Shown here: piece by piece, positions 1-5,921 of the stretch
How positions within the stretch are numbered: position 1 is the first letter of the stretch
Layout of the letters: each line of letters starts with the position of its first letter
From: Rickettsiales bacterium
Lineage (GTDB): Bacteria > Pseudomonadota > Alphaproteobacteria > Rickettsiales > JALZUV01
Assembly: GCA_023301245.1 (NCBI GenBank)
Contig: JALZUV010000005.1
Span: 1-8,204 of the forward strand
DNA length: 8,204 bases
Direction: 5' to 3'
Notes under the pieces: generated by a model
The model's input: only the letters and a program-made list of their open reading frames with translations
The model's database searches: none
What the model was told of the DNA's origin: nothing
Position numbers and translations under genes: made by a program

Positions 1-227
1 AGGCCTTGTTGGCGCACCGAGCTTAAAACTTTTTTCACATGGTCGGGGCGGGCTTTGGCTTTTTGCGCCAAATTCATTTTCCCCTCTTTAATTTTCATGC
101 CTTCAGTACCAGGCGAAATAACGCTATAGCATGAGCGCACCAATAGCGTTCCCGCTTTTACTGCAGGCGGGTCAACCGCTTCCAGACTCACTTTTCCAGA
201 TTTGTAATTTTGTGCGATTTGTTTCAT
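1..227 (-). CDS. Bi-domain oxidoreductase (Zn-type alcohol dehydrogenase-like N-terminus), 5' part only
   Basis: The reverse strand encodes 75 residues from an ATG at 227, starting MKQIAQNYKSGKVSLEAVDP, and stays open to the left edge of the window. The opening MKQ.xQN..SG, the stretch LLVRSCYSVISPGTEGMKI (about 28-46) and KAKARPDHVKKVL (about 56-68) match what I know of the N-terminus of bi-domain oxidoreductases. These fuse a GroES-like/zinc-type alcohol dehydrogenase module to a C-terminal Gfo/Idh/MocA NAD(P)-binding module, usually about 700 residues in all, and often sit in polysaccharide clusters near heparinase-like genes. A role in oxidising or reducing a sugar precursor in the cytoplasm is inferred; the substrate is unknown. 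A GAGG Shine-Dalgarno sequence lies 7 nt upstream of the ATG. The gene is divergent from wza. Only the GroES-like start is visible, so the second module is predicted, not seen. A plain zinc-type dehydrogenase is the alternative. Confidence 0.85.
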   Translation of the reverse strand, partial: MKQIAQNYKSGKVSLEAVDPPAVKAGTLLVRSCYSVISPGTEGMKIKEGKMNLAQKAKARPDHVKKVLSSVRQQG

Positions 228-237
228 TTCTTGCCTC

Positions 238-256
238 GGTTATGCGTATAATAACC
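238..256. repeat. Inverted repeat in the divergent promoter region
   Basis: GGTTAT (238-243) and ATAACC (251-256) form perfect 6-bp arms around a 7-nt centre that contains most of an exact TATAAT box (247-252). It lies 11 nt upstream of the oxidoreductase ATG. It could be an operator for the divergent promoters or a hairpin in the leader of the minus-strand transcript. Short arms in AT-rich DNA can arise by chance, so the functional reading is weak. Confidence 0.35.
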
Positions 257-382
257 CACCTTACAAACCTTAGCTTAACGAAAGGTTACTAAGCGACATT
301 TTTCCCTCTTTTGCAGCATTAAAACACGCATAACGGGTAATTGGGCGACAATGTTGAGTAAATCTTACTAGTCGTTGGTGGT

Positions 383-410
383 TTGGAATGCATTTTGCTA
401 CGTTTATGAG
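383..410 (+). promoter_or_regulatory. Candidate sigma-70-like promoter for wza
   Basis: TTGGAA (383-388), a 16-nt spacer and TATGAG (405-410) each match the sigma-70 consensus at 4 of 6 positions. Transcription would start near 417, leaving the Shine-Dalgarno sequence at 429-434 inside a short leader. The match is poor and other placements are possible, notably the exact TATAAT at 247-252 with a leader of roughly 190 nt. Confidence 0.22.
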
Positions 411-428
411 TAGGATAGTAAAATGTGC

Positions 429-434
429 AGGAGG
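429..434 (+). promoter_or_regulatory. Shine-Dalgarno sequence of wza
   Basis: A full AGGAGG precedes the GTG start at 447 with a 12-nt spacer, longer than the usual 5-9 nt. It supports the GTG start because no ATG lies closer in frame without an intervening stop. The site is embedded in a tiny in-frame open frame (ATG at 423, TAA at 441-443). Confidence 0.7.
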
Positions 435-446
435 TTTAAATAAAAA

Positions 447-1571
447 GTGAAGTTATCCTTTAACATTCTACCCTTATTGAGTTTAGCAGTGCTGCTGCTA
501 ATGACCGCCTGTGTGCCCAGCTATAACACCGTTAGCTCGCCTGTAAGCAATTTTGCATTTGATGATATTGACTATAAAGTGACAGAGATTGATGCGAGTT
601 TTCTCGATAGTTCTCGCCGTTCGTTTGAAACAAACCCTCCTGTGGTGGTTCCGAAAAAAGAGGAGCTGTATGATTATGTTGTGGGTGCGGGTGATGTGTT
701 GCTTATCAATCTTTACGTGGTGAGTGCTGATGGCTCATCTGGCCTCACACGTATATTCCCTAAAGCACCAGCGTTAAGTTCAGAGAATAGGTTTCTTGTT
801 AATGGCGATGGAATCATTAGCATTCCCTATGCGGGTAAAGTGCGGGTAGGCGATAAGCCTTTTTCGCAAGTGCAGAAAATAGTTGAAAAATCACTGTCGA
901 AGTATTTTCTAGATCCGCAGCTTGAAATGAGTGTCGCAGATTTTGGATCGTCGCGTGCATTAATTAGCGGCGAAGTAACCGAACCGCAAGAGTTAACCCT
1001 AACCCATAAGCCCCTCACCGTGATGGATGCTATCACGCAAGCCAAAGGTGCGCTACCAACAGCCGATTTACGTTCAGCTTCTATCACGCGCAAAAATGGT
1101 ATGTTGGAGGAAATTGATGTTGCTGCACTTATTTTTGAAGGCGCATCGCAATTTAACAAAACGCTCTATGCGGGCGATACGCTCACTATCCCGCGCAATC
1201 ATGCCAACCAGCTTTATGTTATGGGCGAAGTGGTTGAACCAAAAACCCTCACTATCAATGCTGCTGGTATGAATTTGACAGAAGCCTTAGGCGCGGTAAA
1301 AGGTTTGAACCTTGATACAGGCGATGCTTCGGAAATTTACATATTGCGCGAACATGTTGGCGTGCAAAAAGATAAACGGAAAATGTCGATTTACCACCTT
1401 GATGGCAACAATCCTAAGACTTATGTTTACGCCACTAAATTTAACGTGCAGCCGCAAGACGTTCTCTATATTGGCACGCAACAGGTAACGAACTGGAGCC
1501 GCTTTATTAACCAGTTGCTGCCTATTGGTTTCTCTGCGCTCATTCAACCTGCGCCTTATATTTTGAGATAG
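447..1571 (+). CDS. wza: Outer-membrane polysaccharide export lipoprotein, Wza-type
   Basis: This 374-residue protein is the likely outer-membrane translocon through which the finished polysaccharide leaves the cell. E. coli Wza has 379 residues, so the length fits. A signal peptide with hydrophobic core (about 4-19) ends in a lipobox-like L-M-T-A-C, giving lipidated Cys22. A polysaccharide-export domain follows (about 75-165, with YVVGAGDVLLINLY and FLVNGDGIISIPYAGKV), then two SLBB domains: about 171-249 (LISGEVTEPQELTL) and about 256-343 (LYVMGEVVEPKTLTI). The C-terminal stretch NWSRFINQLLPIGFSALI (349-366) matches the amphipathic helix that forms the outer-membrane pore in Wza. The start is GTG, chosen because an in-frame stop lies just upstream and AGGAGG sits at 429-434. 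The wzc-like gene begins 2 nt after the stop, so the two are almost certainly co-transcribed. Family assignment is firm; the polymer exported is unknown. Confidence 0.95.
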   Translation: MKLSFNILPLLSLAVLLLMTACVPSYNTVSSPVSNFAFDDIDYKVTEIDASFLDSSRRSFETNPPVVVPKKEELYDYVVGAGDVLLINLYVVSADGSSGLTRIFPKAPALSSENRFLVNGDGIISIPYAGKVRVGDKPFSQVQKIVEKSLSKYFLDPQLEMSVADFGSSRALISGEVTEPQELTLTHKPLTVMDAITQAKGALPTADLRSASITRKNGMLEEIDVAALIFEGASQFNKTLYAGDTLTIPRNHANQLYVMGEVVEPKTLTINAAGMNLTEALGAVKGLNLDTGDASEIYILREHVGVQKDKRKMSIYHLDGNNPKTYVYATKFNVQPQDVLYIGTQQVTNWSRFINQLLPIGFSALIQPAPYILR

Positions 1572-1573
1572 CA

Positions 1574-3652
1574 ATGTCACAGCAAACCGAGATATTACCG
1601 CCGCAACAAAATATCATTGATGTTGATGCATTGATTCGCCAAGTGCTACGCAACTTTTGGCTCATTATTCTATTTGGTGCGATGTTTGGTTTTCTAGGGT
1701 TAATTTATGCGCTGCGGCCCATTCCTTACGAAGTGCATTCGACAATAAATATTGAGCCAGTAAGTATCGATGGGATTTTATCCACGGCTAGCATTAACCT
1801 TGATACAGAAATTGGGCGTATTCGTTCATGGACTACCGTCGAACGGGTGATTGAAGACATGAACCGCTATGGTTTTGTGACGCTCAGAAATTCACCTGAA
1901 ATGATGAGTAAATGGCAAAAAGCTATTTATTTCTTCAGAACAGGAAAGAAACAAAAAGAGCTGGCAGAATTTTCGGTTAAAGTGGAGCAACTTAAGTTTC
2001 CTGCCGTGTTAGATGGCCATACGGTTAGCCTGCATATATTAGGCGATAACCGCTATAGCGTTATTAATAATAATGATCTCGAATTATTCACAGGAACAGT
2101 GGGCGATGTTCAAGATAAAAGCGGTAGTTACACGCTCGAAATTTCCGAAATAAACGCGCCCAAAGGTTCAGTTTTTGCAGTTCAAACTTTTTCGAAAGAA
2201 GCGATGATAGAAAAATCTATCACCTCGCTAAAAGTGGTTAAGCGCGCCTCAACGCAAAAGTCGAGTTTGTTAGATGTTCGCTATTATGCCAAGGAACCTT
2301 ATTACGCGCTTAAGTTTTCTGAAGCGATGGTAAATGATTATATCTCTGGCGCATATAACCGAATTTCTTCTAATAAAAATCGTGCCATTGTTGAGATGCA
2401 AAAGGAATTAGCCGCCGCTGAAGCTAAGCTTGTAGAGAGTGAAATTGCTCTCGGCGATTATATGCAAAAAATTGATGTGGCGGATATTGAATCTGAAATA
2501 CGTGGGCAGCTGGAGTTGCGCTTATCGCTTGAGCAGGCATTACGCCAAGTGCAGATGCAGAAGGCGCAGCTAAAGCATGTCTATACTAAAGGCCATCCTG
2601 CCATGAAGGCCTCGGCTGATAAAGAGGCGCAGCTTAAGGCGCGTCTAGGGCTTATTAAGAAGCGGTTAGGAAGCCTACCTGGAATTAAGGGTAAGCTATT
2701 CACGCTCAATAGTAAAATACGCCAAGAAACAACTAAATATGAATCGATATTAAAGCAGTATTCACTTTTTAAATCGGATGCGAGTGCATTGCCTAATTAT
2801 GCAAGCATTGTAAACTTCCCACGTATCGCGCGGCATAATTTGCGTAATAAATCTATTCAAGTGGTGGTGCTTGCTGCCATGATGGGCGGAATTATTGCGC
2901 TAAGTTTTATTATCCTATCGAGTAATGTTTTAAATTTTCACCTTAAACGCGCCGAACAAATTATCGGTGAACATGGAATTTCTATCTATGATTTAGATAG
3001 TCCGAAAGGTGAAGGTGTAGAGGATGTGATGGAAGAAGTGGTTGCGCAATTTTCTTATATTGCCAATCAAAAGAAAAATAATATTACGGCCATCACTGCT
3101 AATATAGCAACCTCACGAAAAACCGAGCTTACGATTGAAATGGCAAAGCGCTTTGCCAGCAAAAAAGGTAAGACTTTATTGATTGATGCGAACGTAAAAG
3201 AATCATCTTTAGCGGAAGAGTTAGGGCTAAAAAACGAAGAAGGTTTTGCCAATGCAATGGTTGGAAAAATGCCATCCAATGAGGTAATCCAAAGGGTGGA
3301 GGGGAACTTATATTTTATGAGTTCAGGTAATCCCAAAATGAGCGTTCAAATTCTACGAGACTTTGAACGATTCGAATATCTGTTGCGTGAATTTGGTAAA
3401 TTATTTGACCGCATTATTATCGATCTACCTGCGCAACGCGACTTGCCATTTTGGCAGAGCCTTATTACGCGTACTGGTACCGTGGTGCATTTTTACGAAA
3501 AAGGCGGCCATATAGATTTGGCGGGCAAATACATTAATACCCTAGAAAGCCTAAGTGTAGCACAACCTAAAACATTGCACGAAGTGCTACTCTATACGCC
3601 CAAAAATACTAAGGGCGGCAGCTTATTTGGAATGTTGTTTAACCGTGCTTAA
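1574..3652 (+). CDS. wzc: Wzc-like polysaccharide co-polymerase with degenerate BY-kinase-type domain
   Basis: This 692-residue inner-membrane protein should control chain length and couple polymerisation to Wza. A Wzz-type N-terminus (IDVDALIRQVLRNFW, 16-29) leads into TM1 (about 29-48). A periplasmic region follows, with a coiled-coil-rich part at about 265-400 and the family-like YTKGHPAMK (337-345), then TM2 (about 428-450). The cytoplasmic part (about 480-690) has the order of a BY-kinase domain but is eroded. The Walker A position reads TANIATSRKT (508-517), keeping only the Lys-Thr pair and none of the glycines. Walker A' is LLIDAN (535-540), with Asn in place of the second Asp. A Walker B-like IIIDLP (614-619) is retained. 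The last 18 residues contain no tyrosine, whereas active Wzc ends in a tyrosine cluster. I infer a co-polymerase with little or no autokinase activity. The ATG is 2 nt after the wza stop with only a weak GAGA-like ribosome site, suggesting translational coupling. Its 3' end overlaps the convergent gene by 30 bp. Confidence 0.9.
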   Translation: MSQQTEILPPQQNIIDVDALIRQVLRNFWLIILFGAMFGFLGLIYALRPIPYEVHSTINIEPVSIDGILSTASINLDTEIGRIRSWTTVERVIEDMNRYGFVTLRNSPEMMSKWQKAIYFFRTGKKQKELAEFSVKVEQLKFPAVLDGHTVSLHILGDNRYSVINNNDLELFTGTVGDVQDKSGSYTLEISEINAPKGSVFAVQTFSKEAMIEKSITSLKVVKRASTQKSSLLDVRYYAKEPYYALKFSEAMVNDYISGAYNRISSNKNRAIVEMQKELAAAEAKLVESEIALGDYMQKIDVADIESEIRGQLELRLSLEQALRQVQMQKAQLKHVYTKGHPAMKASADKEAQLKARLGLIKKRLGSLPGIKGKLFTLNSKIRQETTKYESILKQYSLFKSDASALPNYASIVNFPRIARHNLRNKSIQVVVLAAMMGGIIALSFIILSSNVLNFHLKRAEQIIGEHGISIYDLDSPKGEGVEDVMEEVVAQFSYIANQKKNNITAITANIATSRKTELTIEMAKRFASKKGKTLLIDANVKESSLAEELGLKNEEGFANAMVGKMPSNEVIQRVEGNLYFMSSGNPKMSVQILRDFERFEYLLREFGKLFDRIIIDLPAQRDLPFWQSLITRTGTVVHFYEKGGHIDLAGKYINTLESLSVAQPKTLHEVLLYTPKNTKGGSLFGMLFNRA

Positions 3653-4759
3653 TGCAAGGTGCATCCAGCTTTGAGTCCAGCGTAAATAATTTATCTTATT
3701 CGTATAAGCTTTATGTTTCTGGTAATAGAATGCGTCTTTTCCATTCCATAAGTTATCAATAGAATGCTGCATTATCAGATTCAGCTTTTCCTCATAAGCT
3801 TGTGGTTTTATGAGCGATAAAGTGATGACTGCTTGAGCATAAGAATGCGCATCTAGCGGATAAGGGTTATGATGATAATAAGCTGCTTGGCCTTGTGTGT
3901 TAAAGAAACTATCCAGATAATATTTCATACCAACTTTAATGGCGGCGGTAATCCTATCATCTTTTAGGATTATATTCATACGGTGCAGCGCCTCTAAATT
4001 ATAGCCCGTATGGAACCCATCAATAAACTGATGATGGGGTAGCGCACCATATACCCATGCTCCATTTTCTTGCTGAACCTTTAAGCTTGTATCAATGGCT
4101 TCCATTGCCGCTAGTTTATATTTCTCATCGCCACTCACTTCATATGCTTTGGTGCAAATAAAGGCTCCCCATAGGCTAGCATTATGCACCAGCGCATCAG
4201 CGCTAGGGATATAAGCAATATATTTACCTTGCTCATTATCACGCCACAGGTGCTCTAAAACAAAATCAGCAGCAGCAGTAATGTAGCTATCGGCATTATC
4301 TATGATGCCCGCTTCTTTTGCCGCATCAATGGCGAGGGTGGCATAGGTAGTGCAGATAACATTTGGCACGCCTTTAGCTACAAAGAAAGCCTTCGCTTGC
4401 CAGTCAAATGGGTAACCCCATGCGGCCATACCCCATTGTTGTTCTGTGCTGCGAAGTGTGAGCATTTTATCTAAACAATAGCGTGCCGACTCTTTGTCGC
4501 CCTGCAGTAAATATGACCGTACAAAAAGTGCCAGCGCTTTGCCGTTATGCGTGCGTGGCACAAAGGCTATTGGGCGAAAATTAATGGGAATACGTTTGAA
4601 TAATTGCAACCATGCAAGCCTCATCCAGCGAGATTTCGCCAGCGGTGTGGCTTGAAATATTTTGCTGTTAAGTGCATCAAATGGATCCCAACCTGCATAG
4701 TCAAATTTACGGCAGCTCGTGTCGAGCGCGGGGTAGATATTGTTAGACGGCGATTCCAT
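3623..4759 (-). CDS. VpsJ-like polysaccharide biosynthesis protein, predicted alpha/alpha-toroid
   Basis: This is a 378-residue protein with no signal peptide or membrane segment, so probably cytoplasmic. It resembles a conserved family found in polysaccharide clusters, labelled VpsJ-like or, misleadingly, delta-aminolevulinic acid dehydratase in annotations I recall. Family-like blocks are GWDPFDALNS (23-32), WGYPFDWQAKAFF (114-126), LVHNASLWGA (190-199), the FIDGFHTGYNLEAL block (245-258), YPLDAHSYAQA (300-310) and FYYQKHKAYTNKINYLRWTQ (345-364). Helix-rich repeats with aromatic and Asp/His positions suggest a six-hairpin toroid, as in uronyl hydrolases, epimerases and heparinase-type lyases. 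No reaction can be assigned. The start is the ATG at 4759, with GGAGG 5 nt upstream; an in-frame ATG at 4807 would extend it by 16 residues but has no ribosome site and lies deeper in wzy. The chosen start overlaps wzy by 17 bp, so translation is probably coupled. It is the last gene of the wzx-wzy unit. True porphobilinogen synthase is excluded: I see none of that enzyme's conserved active-site blocks. Confidence 0.75.
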   Translation of the reverse strand: MESPSNNIYPALDTSCRKFDYAGWDPFDALNSKIFQATPLAKSRWMRLAWLQLFKRIPINFRPIAFVPRTHNGKALALFVRSYLLQGDKESARYCLDKMLTLRSTEQQWGMAAWGYPFDWQAKAFFVAKGVPNVICTTYATLAIDAAKEAGIIDNADSYITAAADFVLEHLWRDNEQGKYIAYIPSADALVHNASLWGAFICTKAYEVSGDEKYKLAAMEAIDTSLKVQQENGAWVYGALPHHQFIDGFHTGYNLEALHRMNIILKDDRITAAIKVGMKYYLDSFFNTQGQAAYYHHNPYPLDAHSYAQAVITLSLIKPQAYEEKLNLIMQHSIDNLWNGKDAFYYQKHKAYTNKINYLRWTQSWMHLALSTVKQHSK

Positions 4760-5921
4760 CTTTACCTCCATATTTTGGCTGGCGTAATTCATATTCAGTG
4801 ACAGCAATTAGAATGAAATAAGTAATCTGATGATAGTGATGAATAAAAGTATTATCGGTTACCATCAGAATTAAATTATAGGCAAATAAATAGATTCCAA
4901 ATGTATTGCGACTAAATATGACATAAAAACTAGTCAGCAACATAGCGAAGCCAACCACTCCAAAGTCATAAAAATACATTAAAAAAGAGTTATGCACTTG
5001 AGTGGGGTAATTAATGGTTATCTCAACTAACTTGCGTGTTGCATCGCCAGGGCCGTTGCCAAATAATAGGTTGATTAAATCTTGTTGGCCATATTGTGAG
5101 GAGAGAATATCAAACTCATGAGCGCGCCCCATTGTAATATCCATCACCGTCATTGTTCCGGAAGTGAAGCCAAGTAGGTAGGTGAAAAATTCGTAATAAA
5201 ATACATTGATAAAAACCCCGAAGGCAAGAATCCCAAACATGGTAGCCAGTGCCAGTTTATATTTTGATATTTGAAATACATTGCTGATAATACGGTTGAA
5301 AATAATTAAACAAAATATGATAAATGCTGCAGCAAAAGCGACGCGTTTAAATGCAAGAAAGAATAAAATAAAGGCAATAAAAGCCCATAATTTTTGTTTC
5401 TTTAAAAGGAAGTAAATAAAGACACCGCCAAGTGGAAAAGCCATGCCACTTTCTAGTGGGCCTTGTGACTCTTCAAAGTTCAATTCGCCGCGCGTTGTAC
5501 CACCACCTGCTAACCATAAAAATATAGAAGCGAATAAAAATATAACGGTCAATATTTTGACTGAATTATTGTTAAATCGCATCGCTGGAATGAAGGCCAG
5601 AATGTAGAGGATGGGTTTGAGTCCATCAATCCAAGTTTTTGCATCTATCGTGTCAAAGCTTAGTAAGGTTCCAATAAGTACAATAAGCGAATAGAGCATG
5701 AGCGCCGCGACATAGCGCGTACTGAATGCAAGGCGGTTGCTAGGCGAACTTATAAACCAATAGCCTAACGAGAAAAATGGAAAGAGGTAAAAAATAAACC
5801 GCAGCGATGAACCAGAAAATATTGTGTAAGACGGAACAAATAAACAGCCGAAAACAATGAGAAGAATTCGCCCGTGTTTATAAGCTCTATCTTCTTCAAT
5901 AAAAGTGGCTTTATTCAGCAT
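4743..5921 (-). CDS. wzy: O-antigen/capsule polymerase-like membrane protein, Wzy-type
   Basis: This 392-residue, strongly hydrophobic protein has roughly 10-12 predicted membrane segments and should join flipped repeat units in the periplasm. The arrangement is typical of Wzy: runs of hydrophobic segments, a large periplasmic loop (about 243-320) with GRAHEFDIL (265-273), LLFGNGPGDA (285-294) and VHNSFLMYFYDFGVVG (309-324). The last two are the usual fGxGpG and HNxxL...G..G signatures of the O-antigen ligase/polymerase superfamily. A smaller loop carries RGELNFEESQG (144-154). A ligase of the WaaL type shares these features, but the neighbouring flippase, Wza and Wzc favour a polymerase. I chose the ATG at 5921, giving an 11-bp overlap with wzx; the longest frame from 5975 would overlap wzx by 65 bp and has no better ribosome site. 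The Shine-Dalgarno sequence is weak (CGGTAAAAATC before ATG), so coupling to wzx translation is likely. Base composition is AT-rich. Confidence 0.85.
   Translation of the reverse strand: MLNKATFIEEDRAYKHGRILLIVFGCLFVPSYTIFSGSSLRFIFYLFPFFSLGYWFISSPSNRLAFSTRYVAALMLYSLIVLIGTLLSFDTIDAKTWIDGLKPILYILAFIPAMRFNNNSVKILTVIFLFASIFLWLAGGGTTRGELNFEESQGPLESGMAFPLGGVFIYFLLKKQKLWAFIAFILFFLAFKRVAFAAAFIIFCLIIFNRIISNVFQISKYKLALATMFGILAFGVFINVFYYEFFTYLLGFTSGTMTVMDITMGRAHEFDILSSQYGQQDLINLLFGNGPGDATRKLVEITINYPTQVHNSFLMYFYDFGVVGFAMLLTSFYVIFSRNTFGIYLFAYNLILMVTDNTFIHHYHQITYFILIAVTEYELRQPKYGGKDGIAV
4765..4769 (-). promoter_or_regulatory. Shine-Dalgarno sequence deciding the VpsJ-like gene start
   Basis: On the minus strand GGAGG is followed by 5 nt and the ATG at 4759. 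It lies inside the last codons of wzy (encoding the Y-G-G-K region) and fixes the start 16 codons inside the longest open frame. The position favours translational coupling with wzy. Confidence 0.8.

Larger units (their letters stand above)
228..446. promoter_or_regulatory. Divergent intergenic region between the oxidoreductase and wza
   Basis: This 219-bp stretch separates two divergent genes, so it must hold the start signals for both. Visible elements are an exact TATAAT on the plus strand at 247-252 without a good -35 partner; a 6-bp-arm inverted repeat at 238-256; the arms AACCTT (266-271) and AAGGTT (282-287); and the 9-mer GTTATGCGT (239-247), which recurs inverted as ACGCATAAC at 326-334. 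I see no open reading frame of note, no RNA gene and no convincing intrinsic terminator. Confidence 0.6.

Noticed and set aside
827..1580. Antisense and alternative-frame open frames across wza (minus 827-1159, plus 1027-1272, minus 1287-1580)
   Set aside because: They lie inside a well-recognised gene, have no ribosome sites or family features, and read as low-quality shadow sequence.
2051..2060. Perfect palindrome CGCTATAGCG inside the wzc-like gene
   Set aside because: A single 10-bp palindrome in coding sequence with no partner copy or context; expected by chance at this scale.
3557..3590. Hairpin GTAGCAC...GTGCTAC near the end of the wzc-like gene as a terminator
   Set aside because: The 7-bp arms are separated by 20 nt, lie inside coding sequence and are not followed by a T-tract.
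3652..3664. ATGCA-agg-TGCAT hairpin just past the wzc-like stop as a terminator
   Set aside because: Only 5 bp of stem, AT-containing, and followed by CCAGC rather than a run of T.
4760..4807. Longer start for the VpsJ-like gene at the ATG at 4807
   Set aside because: It adds 16 residues without family resemblance, has no Shine-Dalgarno sequence and overlaps wzy by 65 bp, while the ATG at 4759 has GGAGG at 5 nt.
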